Shown piece after piece: positions 16,925 through 24,742 of a stretch of DNA of 64,000 nt (within the stretch, counting starts at the first letter, position 1; every line of letters starts with the position of its first letter). The notes under the pieces are model-generated. The model searched no databases. It was not told the DNA's origin and saw only the letters and a program-made list of their open reading frames with translations. The position numbers and the translations under genes are program-made. Source of the DNA: JBCFAY01 sp038562375 (GTDB lineage: Bacteria; Bacillota; Clostridia; Christensenellales; CAG-138); the NCBI GenBank assembly GCA_038562375.1, contig JBCFAY010000003.1:1-64000 (forward strand). The letters are read 5' to 3'.

Positions 16925-17726
16925 CCATGCGGGATTTCAGATTGCTTGCCTGGGACTTGGTCAGTATCAGGTCGATATTCAGAACGTCTTCCATATAATA
17001 CCAGCCGATCCTGTTTATGACGTATTTCGCCGCGACGAGAGCCCCATCGGCGAATGCCCTGCGCGAAAAGGATTCATGCGTAAGCGTGAGCCGTTCGTAA
17101 TCGCCCGCCGCCGTCACTTCATGGATTCCCACATAGCCTCCGGCGCGGACGGAGTTGATGGGAACCGATCCATCCTGCTTCAGCGCGTCCTCCAGCGTAT
17201 CGGCGATCCGCTTTGCCGTGCCGGAGGGGCGATCCAGCTTACGGCTGTGATGGATCTCGGTGATCTGATAATCGAATTGCGGCAGGGTCTTTGCAACGGC
17301 CTTTAACAGCGAGATCAGCACATTCACGCCGATGGTCACATTGGGCGCGTAGACAACCCCGGCTTTTTTCGCTCGGGTCTGCCGGATTAAAAACTCGATT
17401 TCCTCGTCGGTAAAGCCCGTGGTGCAGATCACACAGGGGATGCCGTGCTTAAAACATGCGTTCAATAGGCATTTGCTGGTTTCAGGGGTTGAAAAATCGA
17501 TGGCGACGTCGATTTTAGTATGTGCGAATATAACCCCGGCGTCGGTAAGCTCGACATACTCGACGTCTGTGTCTCCAACTCCCGCCAGCGCTCCGATATC
17601 CTTGCCCGCCTTTAGGCTGCCGGGGCGGCAAAACGCCGCAACCGCTTCGAAGTCTTCGTTTTCCTTGATCGCTCTGATCAGCTCCATGCTTGCCCGGCCC
17701 GTGCCGCATACCGCAACGTGGATCAT
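16917..17726 (-). CDS. dapB: 4-hydroxy-tetrahydrodipicolinate reductase
   Basis: NAD(P)H-dependent reductase of the diaminopimelate/lysine pathway, supplying peptidoglycan and lysine precursors. Family motifs: N-terminal nucleotide loop VAVCGTGRAS (the usual GxMG is altered), AIDFSTPE, VICTTGF, APNVTIGVNVL, and the catalytic/substrate motif EIHHSRKLDRPSGTA with the HH pair and Lys. Its 269 residues fit the family. RBS AAGGAGG at the start. Other dap genes are not nearby. Upstream on the same strand are a terminator, a c-di-AMP riboswitch and a promoter, which point to riboswitch-controlled transcription. Confidence 0.92.
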   Translation of the reverse strand: MIHVAVCGTGRASMELIRAIKENEDFEAVAAFCRPGSLKAGKDIGALAGVGDTDVEYVELTDAGVIFAHTKIDVAIDFSTPETSKCLLNACFKHGIPCVICTTGFTDEEIEFLIRQTRAKKAGVVYAPNVTIGVNVLISLLKAVAKTLPQFDYQITEIHHSRKLDRPSGTAKRIADTLEDALKQDGSVPINSVRAGGYVGIHEVTAAGDYERLTLTHESFSRRAFADGALVAAKYVINRIGWYYMEDVLNIDLILTKSQASNLKSRMEK

Positions 17727-17763
17727 TTTTCCTCCTTTTTAGATCGATGGGGTGCGCGATGAG

Positions 17764-17793
17764 AGAAAAAAGCGCTTGCGAAAACGCAAGCGC
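17764..17793 (-). terminator. riboswitch expression-platform terminator
   Basis: On the minus strand GCGCTTGCG, loop TTTT, CGCAAGCGC, then TTTTTT. It lies between the c-di-AMP aptamer and dapB and is the expected off-switch. Confidence 0.88.
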
Positions 17794-17815
17794 AGGGAAT
17801 AATACAAAAAATATG

Positions 17816-17954
17816 CATTATGGATGGCGAATTCCCCTCAACGCTTACGAGATTAGCTGTCGGGTTCGGGTTGAAAGGTACCCTACCGGCATTGCCGGAT
17901 TCACCCCAAGATGGTTCTCCCGTTCTTCCAAAGCTGGAAGATTCAGCAATAATG
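17816..17954 (-). ncRNA. c-di-AMP riboswitch (ydaO/yuaA type)
   Basis: Read on the minus strand, the conserved blocks of the ydaO aptamer occur in order: GGGAGAACC, TGGGGTGAATCC, GGTAGGGTACCTTTCAA, CCCGAACCCGACAGCTAA and CTCGTAAGCGTTGAG. Closing helix P1 can form from CATTAT (17949-17954) and ATAATG (17816-17821). A promoter lies directly upstream and an intrinsic terminator downstream. Ligand binding in this class normally turns expression off. The controlled gene is dapB; ydaO switches are best known before cell-wall hydrolase and K+/osmolyte transport genes. Confidence 0.9.
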
Positions 17955-17965
17955 ATTCCAATACC

Positions 17966-17995
17966 AGTATAAACGAAAGCTTTTTTTACTGTCAA
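17966..17995 (-). promoter_or_regulatory. sigma-A promoter of the riboswitch-dapB unit
   Basis: TTGACA (17990-17995), 18-bp spacer, TATACT (17966-17971) on the minus strand. Transcription would begin near 17959, right at the aptamer 5' end. Confidence 0.8.
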
Positions 17996-18295
17996 GTTTT
18001 CGACAGAAACACAAGGAATTTACGGTCTGATCCAAGACGGGAGATAAAACAATCGGATTGCCCGGCGGGCAGGGGTAATCCCCGAAAACTAGCTATGTAT
18101 ACCCCCATCCGTATGCTTTATGCTTCTATCTGCGTTGTAATCTTATTGCCGCAGGGTCAATAACATTTGTTTATCAGTATATGCAAGAGGTATTTGTGAT
18201 GGATGCGCGATTGATTTACGGGGGCGGGTGCATTACAATGAAAGCTGCATGTGCGTCGCCATGGTAAGGGACGCATCGGATGCGGAGGAGAAACG

Positions 18296-19219
18296 ATGGA
18301 CTTCAACACGGTGATCGAGCAGATATTGATTCTGCTGCTCGCATGCGTCATAGGCATCATAGCCTACCGGGCGGGCGTGTTCGAGGCGGGCACTACCCGT
18401 AAGCTCGCGGATATCGTGATCAATATCACGATGCCGTGCATGATTGTCGGTACCGTGACGAGCGGACAGGAGACGATGTCGGCCGGGGATGTTCTTTCGG
18501 CGTTCTGGCCGATGTGCCTCGTGTATGTCATCGGTGCCGCCGCGGCGCTCGCGCTCGCGTATTTGACCCGGGTGAAAAAGGAACAATTCGGGACTTATGC
18601 CTTTATGGTCATTTTTCCGAATGTGGGATTCATGGGATTTCCCGTCGTGCTTTCGCTCTTCGGGGAGAGGGCGGCGACGTACCTTGCGCTGATGCAAATA
18701 CCGTTTTCCCTGCTTGCGTACACGCTCGGGGTATACCTGCTCGCGGGAAAACACGCGTTCTGCAAGGACCTTTGGCGCACGCTGCTTTCACCGGCGCTCG
18801 TCTCGCCGGTGATCGGGATACTGATGTACCTGCTCGGGATACGCCTTCCCGCGTTTATCGACGGCGCGCTGGATCTGATCGGCCGGAGCACCACGCCGCT
18901 CGCTATGATCGTGATGGGCGCGTCGATCGCTGCGATGAGCATCAAGAGCATACGCAATCTGTGGAGGATCGCCCTGGCCGGAATCGTGCGGCTGCTGGCG
19001 GTTCCGGTGCTCGTCTGGCTTGCTCTGCGCGGCCTTGTCAAGGACGACCTGCTTTTGGGCGTAATCACGGTGCTTATGGCCATGCCCTGTGCGACGAATA
19101 CGACGTTCATGAGCATAAAATACGGCGGGGACCAGGAGTTGGCCGCGCAAGGGGTATTCCTTTCGACGGTGCTGTCCGCGGTAACAATACCGCTGCTGAT
19201 CTACCTTTTGCTGATGTAA
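18296..19219 (+). CDS. AEC family transporter (auxin efflux carrier/malate permease-like)
   Basis: Ten-helix membrane permease of the AEC family; bacterial members export or exchange organic acids such as malate. Two repeated halves of about five hydrophobic segments are visible, with the family segment LADIVINITMPCMIVGT after helix 1 and VLMAMPCATNTTFMSIKYGG near residue 275. The ATG at 18296 has the RBS GGAGGAG. It stands alone, with no enzyme beside it to name a substrate. A terminator lies about 130 bases downstream. Confidence 0.85.
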   Translation: MDFNTVIEQILILLLACVIGIIAYRAGVFEAGTTRKLADIVINITMPCMIVGTVTSGQETMSAGDVLSAFWPMCLVYVIGAAAALALAYLTRVKKEQFGTYAFMVIFPNVGFMGFPVVLSLFGERAATYLALMQIPFSLLAYTLGVYLLAGKHAFCKDLWRTLLSPALVSPVIGILMYLLGIRLPAFIDGALDLIGRSTTPLAMIVMGASIAAMSIKSIRNLWRIALAGIVRLLAVPVLVWLALRGLVKDDLLLGVITVLMAMPCATNTTFMSIKYGGDQELAAQGVFLSTVLSAVTIPLLIYLLLM

Positions 19220-19350
19220 TAAGGGAATCGATCGATTTGAGGCAGCCTTTATCCTTCGTCGGTGCCGACGGTCGGAATAGTGCCTGTGCGCCTTGCTGCT
19301 TCAAAACGGTTTACGGGTCGGCGTGCCTTCGCCTTAAACGAACGATGGAT

Positions 19351-19390
19351 CGATGGCGTCCCGGGAGGGAACGCCATCGCTGTGTTTTTG
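19351..19390 (+). terminator. terminator after the AEC transporter
   Basis: Nine-bp stem CGATGGCGT/ACGCCATCG (19351-19359, 19371-19379) with a CCCGGGAGGGA loop, followed by CTGTGTTTTT. It also lies just past the stop of the convergent adenosylhomocysteinase gene. Confidence 0.65.
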
Positions 19391-19392
19391 GG

Positions 19393-20631
19393 TTATCCGC
19401 CGTAAAGATACGCTTTTTGCTCTTCCGACAGCGCGTCGATCTTTACACCGAGCGTGCCGAGCTTTAGCATCGCGATCTCATGATCGATCCGTTCCGGCAC
19501 GTTGTAGAGCGCGTTTTTCAGGCCCTTGCCCGACTCGGCGAGATACTGCGCGCAAAGCGCCTGGATGCTGAAGGAGAGATCCATGATGTCCGCCGGATGG
19601 CCGTTGCCCGCGACGACGTTGACCAGCCGCCCGTCCGCGAGGACGTTGAGGATCCTGCCGTCCGTCAGGTAATACCCGTCGATAAAAGGCTTCCGCTGCT
19701 CGATCTTGCCGCAGAGCGCGCCAAGGTCGTTTTTATTGACTTCCACATCGAAGTGGCCGGAGTTGGCGAGTATCGCGTTATGCTTCATGCCCTTGAAATG
19801 CCGCCCTACGATGACGTCCTTGCAGCCGGTCGCCGTGACGAAGATGTCCCCCAAAGGCGCGGCTTCGTCCATCGTCATGACGCGGTACCCGTCCATCAGC
19901 GCCTCGAGCGCGCGGTAGGGATTGACCTCCGTTACGATGACGTTCGCGCCCAGCCCTTTCGCGCGCAGCGCGATGCCGCTCCCGCAGTGGCCGTATCCTG
20001 CGATGACGACGGTGCGGCCCGAAACCATATTGTTTGTGGTGTACATGATGGCGTCCCAGGTGGATTGTCCCGTTCCGTGGTGGTTATCAAAAAGATATTT
20101 GCAGTTCGCGTCGTTGACCGCGATCATGGGGAAACGGAGCGTTCCCGCGCGTTCACGCGCGCGAAGGCGGTGGAGGCCGGTGGTCGTCTCCTCGCATCCG
20201 CCCAGCAACTCCGAAGCATATTCGGGGTGCTCCCCGTGGAGCAACTGCACGAAGTCGCCGCCGTCGTCGATGATGATGTTGGGGCGATTCTCCAAAGTAA
20301 GTCGGATATGCTCGCGGTACTCCTCCTCGGTCGCGCCAAACCACGCGAAGACGTCGAACCCCAGGCTATCGAGCGCTGCGCAGATTTCGTCCTTTGTGGA
20401 AAGCGGGTTGGAGCCCGTAACGCGCACTTCGGCTCCGCCGGCGCGCAGCACCTGGCAGAAATATGCTGTCTTCGCCTCAAGGTGCACGCAGACGGATATC
20501 TTTCGGCCGGCGAAAGGCTTTGCCTGCTCAAACCTTTTTTCGAGGGCGGCGAGCACCGGCATAAAGTCCTTTACCCATGCAATTTTTTCAAGGCCTGCGG
20601 CTGCCAGAGATCGATTGCGGATGACGCTCAT
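19393..20631 (-). CDS. ahcY: adenosylhomocysteinase, archaeal/short type (or S-inosylhomocysteine hydrolase)
   Basis: NAD-dependent hydrolase that splits S-adenosylhomocysteine to homocysteine and adenosine. NAD-binding motif IAGYGHCGSGIA near residue 213 and the preceding FDNHHGTGQSTWD resemble archaeal and Thermotoga forms rather than the common bacterial type, and the C-terminus stops at YLYGG without the extended Lys-Tyr tail. DLSFSIQALCAQYL matches the late family motif. RBS AAGGAG. It is divergent from an SAH deaminase-like gene, so the enzyme may act on S-inosylhomocysteine, as the Methanocaldococcus homolog does. Confidence 0.9.
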   Translation of the reverse strand: MSVIRNRSLAAAGLEKIAWVKDFMPVLAALEKRFEQAKPFAGRKISVCVHLEAKTAYFCQVLRAGGAEVRVTGSNPLSTKDEICAALDSLGFDVFAWFGATEEEYREHIRLTLENRPNIIIDDGGDFVQLLHGEHPEYASELLGGCEETTTGLHRLRARERAGTLRFPMIAVNDANCKYLFDNHHGTGQSTWDAIMYTTNNMVSGRTVVIAGYGHCGSGIALRAKGLGANVIVTEVNPYRALEALMDGYRVMTMDEAAPLGDIFVTATGCKDVIVGRHFKGMKHNAILANSGHFDVEVNKNDLGALCGKIEQRKPFIDGYYLTDGRILNVLADGRLVNVVAGNGHPADIMDLSFSIQALCAQYLAESGKGLKNALYNVPERIDHEIAMLKLGTLGVKIDALSEEQKAYLYGG

Positions 20632-20652
20632 ATGTTTTCTCCTTGGGTATGT

Positions 20653-20681
20653 ATTTTATACGATAGACGGCGCATTGGCAA
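20653..20681 (-). promoter_or_regulatory. promoter of ahcY
   Basis: TTGCCA (20676-20681), 17-bp spacer, TAAAAT (20653-20658) on the minus strand, about 20 bases before the start codon. Confidence 0.55.
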
Positions 20682-20886
20682 ATCGCCGATGGATGCCTTG
20701 GGACGCGTATGTTCGGTAGTGCGTTCGGGAGTTCCTTACCGCGAAGCCGTCGCGAGCATGTATAAAACTCGGAGTCATTATGTCATAGTTTGGCCGGCGA
20801 ATCAAGAAGTTCCGAAAAAGTCTGCATTTAGAATCCTGCTCGCCGCGTCGATGAGCATGAATGCCTGGGATGGCACAAAGAACTAT

Positions 20887-20894
20887 GCTATAAT
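20887..20894 (+). promoter_or_regulatory. extended -10 promoter of the deaminase gene
   Basis: TATGCTATAAT contains TGn plus a perfect TATAAT (20889-20894), 117 bases before the start. No strong -35. No riboswitch was recognised in the 380-base divergent region. Confidence 0.5.
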
Positions 20895-21011
20895 AAAAGC
20901 GGCTTTAACGCGGATTGTTTGCCGCATTCGGCTTAGATTACCCGCAAAACGCAAACCGGGATCGGCGAGCGGCACCGCGATGTTTGCGCAAAGCGCCCGA
21001 AAGGATCAAAC

Positions 21012-22334
21012 ATGTTCGATATACTGTTTTCAGATGTCAGCGTCATCACGATGGATCGGAAACGCCCGGTGCTCTACAACGCCTTCGTCGGCGTGACGGG
21101 CAAGACGATCGGTTATGTCGGCGAGCACGCGCCCGAGGAGCAGGCGCTTCGAACGGTGAACGGATCGCAAAAGCTGCTGATGCCGGGCCTCGTCAACAGC
21201 CACGCGCACACCGCCATGTGCGCTCTGCGCGGTGCGGCGGATGACTATTCCCTTGAAGAGTGGCTTTTCCAGCGGGTTTTCCCGATGGAAGCACGCATGG
21301 ACGAGCGCGCCGTGCTCGCCGGGGTGCGGCTCGGGTACGCGGAAGCGCTCGCGGCGGGCATCACCTCGATCACGGAAATGTACTTTCATATCCCAAAGAC
21401 CGCGCAGATCGCGCTCGACTGCGGACTGCGCACCAACATCTGCAACGCCGTCGTATGCTTTGATCCGCAGGGGTTTTCGTTCGAACGGGACCGCTCTGTG
21501 ATGGAGACGAGGGAGATGCTCCGGGGCTTGCACGGGGCGGGAGACGGGCGGATACGGGTGGACGCGGGCATTCACGCGGAATACACCTCCGTGCCGGAGG
21601 TCTGGAGAAAGATGCGCGATCTTGCTTTGGAGAACGGGCTCCGCCTTCAGATGCATCTTTCCGAAACAAAAGCGGAGCACGAGCGCTGCATCGAGCGCTA
21701 TGGAAAAACGCCCGCGCGCGTGTTTTATGACGAAGGGATTTTCGATGTCCCCACTACCGCGGCGCACTGCGTGTACGTCACGGAGCAGGACATGGAATTG
21801 CTTTCTGAAAAGGGCGTGACGGCGGCGTACAATCCGATATCGAATTTAAAGCTCGCGAGCGGAATCGCCCCGGCGGCGCAAATGCTGAAGAAGGGCGTCA
21901 ACGTCGCGATCGGATCGGACGGATGCTGCTCGAACAACACGCTCGATCTGTTTGCCGAGATGAAGACGGGGGCGCTTTTGCAAAAAGGCGCATTGCTCGA
22001 TCCGACGGCGCTCAACGCCTGGGAAACGCTCGAGTTGGCAACGCTGAACGGCGCTCGCGCGCAGGGCAGGGAATCAAAGATCGGGCGCGTAGAGCAGGGG
22101 ATGGAAGCGGACTTGATACTGATTGATTTGGATAAGCCGCACCTGACGCCGAGCTATGATCCCGTTGGGACAGTCGTCTATTGCGCGCGCGGCTCCGATG
22201 TGGAAATGACGATGGTGCAGGGCAAGGTGCTCTACGAGAAGGGCGAATACAAAACGCTGGATATCGAGAGGATCCTCCACGAGGTCCGAACCTATTGTAT
22301 GCCGTTGGTACGCGGCGTTTTCAAAACAGAATAA
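21012..22334 (+). CDS. mtaD: 5-methylthioadenosine/S-adenosylhomocysteine deaminase-like amidohydrolase
   Basis: Zn-dependent COG0402 deaminase; MtaD/DadD enzymes deaminate methylthioadenosine, S-adenosylhomocysteine or 5'-deoxyadenosine to the inosine forms. Metal ligands: HAH of VNSHAHTAM near residue 65, His of QMHLSE, His of AAHCVYVT, and Asp of IGSDGCCSNN. The family length (440) and the closing PVGTVVYCARGSDV are normal. Start ATG behind AAAGGA. Divergent pairing with ahcY supports a role in methyl-cycle by-product recycling. Confidence 0.9.
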   Translation: MFDILFSDVSVITMDRKRPVLYNAFVGVTGKTIGYVGEHAPEEQALRTVNGSQKLLMPGLVNSHAHTAMCALRGAADDYSLEEWLFQRVFPMEARMDERAVLAGVRLGYAEALAAGITSITEMYFHIPKTAQIALDCGLRTNICNAVVCFDPQGFSFERDRSVMETREMLRGLHGAGDGRIRVDAGIHAEYTSVPEVWRKMRDLALENGLRLQMHLSETKAEHERCIERYGKTPARVFYDEGIFDVPTTAAHCVYVTEQDMELLSEKGVTAAYNPISNLKLASGIAPAAQMLKKGVNVAIGSDGCCSNNTLDLFAEMKTGALLQKGALLDPTALNAWETLELATLNGARAQGRESKIGRVEQGMEADLILIDLDKPHLTPSYDPVGTVVYCARGSDVEMTMVQGKVLYEKGEYKTLDIERILHEVRTYCMPLVRGVFKTE

Positions 22335-22363
22335 ATAGAACGGATATGAAAAGCAAGTTTCTT

Positions 22364-22828
22364 CTATCTTTTTCTCGCAATCACCACCAATCGCCCGTTT
22401 TCGGTATGATAGGCGCAAGTGGACAGGGTGATGAAGGTATCCCCAAACTTTGCGTCCACACCCGTGTCGTACAGGGACAGCGCATTAATATTGCTGACAA
22501 AAGCGTCGAACTCGACTTGCGTATCGGCCTCTAAGAACTGATAATACTTGAACACGTCGTCGCTTTTGCGATAGACCTGCGATAGGAACACCGCGACGAT
22601 CTCATACTCGCCCCGCTCATAGAGCGTATCGAAGCGGATAACGGGGTGCTCTTGAAAATAGGAGCTATCTTCGTATTTTCCCAGATCGCCGAACATCTTT
22701 CCGCAGGAAGTACCTGCGCCTGCGGCGTAGGTACTTCCTGAGCGGAAAGCCTTGCCTCCGCAAGGCTTTCCACTCGCGCCGCACATGTCGCCGCTCGCGA
22801 ATAAAGCCTCCGAGGACTGTGATCCCAA
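22364..22828 (-). pseudogene. truncated class B sortase fused to a palindromic insert
   Basis: The last 110 or so residues match the C-terminal half of class B sortases, from KMFGDLGKYEDSSYF through LSTC to NGRLVV, so the catalytic Cys and Arg remain. The N-terminal half, including the catalytic His (normally GHNM just before this point) and the membrane anchor, is missing. The first 45 or so codons instead run through two GC-rich palindromes and give a Gly/Ser/Ala-rich peptide. It lies directly downstream of its likely substrate genes. Inactive as read; a sequencing or assembly fault is possible. Confidence 0.75.
22702..22772. repeat. pair of GC-rich palindromes inside the sortase remnant
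   Basis: On the plus strand CAGGAAGTACCT and AGGTACTTCCTG (12-bp perfect arms, with further pairing inside) is followed by GGAAAGCCTTGC and GCAAGGCTTTCC (12-bp perfect arms, 4-base loop). Both are read in frame by the truncated gene. Confidence 0.85.
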
Positions 22829-22845
22829 AACCCCTATGGGGTTTA
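22829..22845 (-). terminator. terminator of the first IPxTG surface protein gene
   Basis: On the minus strand AAACCCC, loop ATA, GGGGTTT followed by TTGGG, just after the stop codon at 22859. The stem is compact and perfect; the T-tract is short. Confidence 0.5.
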
Positions 22846-22858
22846 TCGATAGCCTGTG

Positions 22859-24091
22859 TTACATTATTCCCTTCTTGCGATTCAGCACGAAAAGCAGTCC
22901 TCCGACCGTCAAGAGCACCAGGCCTGCGATGCCCGGCCATGCGGGAAATCCGCCGCCGTCGCCGGTCCTTGGGATATCATTAAAGTCATCAGGCGTAGGA
23001 GTCGGCGTAGGAGTTGGTATGGGAGCCGGTTCGTCATCATCCCGCAACGTGAAGCCCACGTCCTCGCCGTAGACCGTAAGCGGCGGCCCGCCGGCTAAAC
23101 TTGCGGCTATTGCGTAGGCGCGCACATGATAGGTCATGCCTGCAGTCAAGCCGGTCAGCGCAGATGAGAAGGTTCCCAGACCGCTTCCCACGGCCACCTG
23201 TGTGACGCCCGCACCGCCGATTTCTGGATTGGCCGACGTGCCCCAAACGAAACCGCGCTCGTCGATGGACAGACCGTCGTCCCCGGTGACTTCGCCGTTA
23301 AGCGTCACTCCGATGGCAGTGATATCTGTGACCGCACCCGTCACCACCGCTAACGGCCGTATCTTCACGTATAAGACGCCGCTGCCGTCGCTGTAAGTGT
23401 TGTAGCCCGCCAAAAGCGTGGGGATGGTGCGGCTGGCATAGCTGCCGTCTTTATCAGCGGAATTTACGCGGGCATAAGTGCCGGCCGTGATGCTGCCTTC
23501 AACATATACTTCTCCGCCCCCTTCAATCAACACTCCGAAATTACCGGCGCTGATATTGCCGCCGACGCTGACAATAGCCGAATTCTGGACCAGAACACCG
23601 TTTCCGTTGCTTTGAACATTGTTCCTGACAGTGACCACGCTGCCGTCCATCGCGCGTACACCGTGGTCGCCGGTGGCCGTGGCGCTGGTTACGGTAACTG
23701 TGCTGCCTTGTGCCGCGTACACACCGCTATGGTCCCCCGTGACGTTAAAACTGCCCGCACCGGTCAGACTGACGGTGGCGCCGCCACTGGCATTAAGACC
23801 CAAGCCGGAGGCCGCATTGACGTTGAGGGCATGCCCGTTTAAGTCAAAGGTGACGGACATGCCGGAGATGCTGATGGTGGATATATGATCGATATCGGCC
23901 AGCAGGCGTATGGTATCTCCATCGGCTGCGGCTGCCAGCGCCTCATCAAGGGTCATGTACTGCAACCCGCCTACGATCTCACAGACCTCGCCCGCCGCCA
24001 GCGCCGTAACAGGCAGCAGCGTTAGAATAAGCGTTGCGACCAGCAGCGAAAGTACTTTTCCTGCTGTTTTCGGTTTCATTCTTGTCTTCAT
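22859..24091 (-). CDS. sortase-anchored surface protein (IPRTG)
   Basis: 410-residue secreted cell-wall protein. Signal peptide about 1-32 (cleavage near ALAA), an N-terminal right-handed-repeat-like region (about 45-230) rich in short Gly/Asn/Val repeats, a fibronectin-like module (about 250-345, RGFVWGTSANPEIGG to TYHVRAYAIA), a Pro-Thr linker, then a sorting signal: IPRTG near 373, a hydrophobic helix and the charged tail NRKKG. RBS AAAGGAG. A close paralog lies 650 bases upstream on the same strand. Ligand unknown. The only sortase beside it is truncated. Confidence 0.82.
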   Translation of the reverse strand: MKTRMKPKTAGKVLSLLVATLILTLLPVTALAAGEVCEIVGGLQYMTLDEALAAAADGDTIRLLADIDHISTISISGMSVTFDLNGHALNVNAASGLGLNASGGATVSLTGAGSFNVTGDHSGVYAAQGSTVTVTSATATGDHGVRAMDGSVVTVRNNVQSNGNGVLVQNSAIVSVGGNISAGNFGVLIEGGGEVYVEGSITAGTYARVNSADKDGSYASRTIPTLLAGYNTYSDGSGVLYVKIRPLAVVTGAVTDITAIGVTLNGEVTGDDGLSIDERGFVWGTSANPEIGGAGVTQVAVGSGLGTFSSALTGLTAGMTYHVRAYAIAASLAGGPPLTVYGEDVGFTLRDDDEPAPIPTPTPTPTPDDFNDIPRTGDGGGFPAWPGIAGLVLLTVGGLLFVLNRKKGIM

Positions 24092-24194
24092 GTTCTTTTT
24101 CTCCTTTATTAAAGCTTAATTTTAATAATAGAAAGACAAAGCGTGACGTTGAACGTGCCGTTGCAAAACCCCTTGAAATTAGGCGGTCAGTGTT

Positions 24195-24617
24195 TCAGCA
24201 GGTTCTCCTTCGCGCTATGGCGGCGCGGACAGCCCAAATCAATCCGATCACGGTGATCACCAATCCTGTTGATCCAAAACCGATGCTTATGATCAAAGTG
24301 GCATTGGTGGTCACCCGCGCCGGATCTTCAGGGTCGTAGCGGATTGCAATTTTCCTGCCCGGAACAAATTCCGTGCTTGTTTCTTTCACTGCGGCAGTAT
24401 AACGATGCCCCTCCACTATATATTCGATGCCGGTATATCGTCCGGCTACCCACATGACGGTCGCTTTACCGTCGGCAGGCATATTCAAATACTTTATCCC
24501 AGGACCCAGCCCAGCTCCAAGGAATATCAGTCCCGCCAACAGGAGTACGATTGCGCCGGGGAGGGTCATGCCCAACATGAACAAGGAGGATTGACTTTTC
24601 TCCGCTGCGGTCTTCAT
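24195..24617 (-). CDS. DUF3592-like membrane protein
   Basis: 140-residue protein with one hydrophobic helix near each end (about 18-40 and 105-130) and a central extracytoplasmic domain. Residues GIEYIVEGHRYTAAV and GRKIAIRYDPEDPARV match the DUF3592 pattern. Function unknown. The ATG at 24617 follows GGGAGGGTGGG. It sits between the two paralogous surface protein genes on the same strand, suggesting a shared envelope role. Confidence 0.7.
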   Translation of the reverse strand: MKTAAEKSQSSLFMLGMTLPGAIVLLLAGLIFLGAGLGPGIKYLNMPADGKATVMWVAGRYTGIEYIVEGHRYTAAVKETSTEFVPGRKIAIRYDPEDPARVTTNATLIISIGFGSTGLVITVIGLIWAVRAAIARRRTC

Positions 24618-24742
24618 TTCCCACCCTCCCAAATGATGTTTAGATGGTTGTTTATCCTAACTTATACCGATCCGGCAACTGCGGGGAAACCACCCGTTCC
24701 AAAGAATCGGGCGGCCGCTGTGCCGCCTGAAGCGATACCGCA

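Noticed and set aside
17723..17995. Open frame of 90 codons on the minus strand upstream of dapB
   Set aside because: It runs through the c-di-AMP aptamer and terminator, which explain the sequence better; the frame has no domain.
17690..18163. 157-codon plus-strand open frame
   Set aside because: Antisense to the riboswitch and dapB start, no RBS and no recognisable domain.
18436..19467. 343-codon plus-strand open frame
   Set aside because: Out-of-frame shadow of the AEC transporter; charged, repetitive composition without domain.
20632..21011. SAH riboswitch between ahcY and the deaminase
   Set aside because: Looked for the conserved SAH aptamer blocks on both strands and did not find them.
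19480..21096. 538-codon plus-strand open frame
   Set aside because: Antisense to the clear ahcY gene and running through the divergent promoter region; a shadow in GC-rich DNA.
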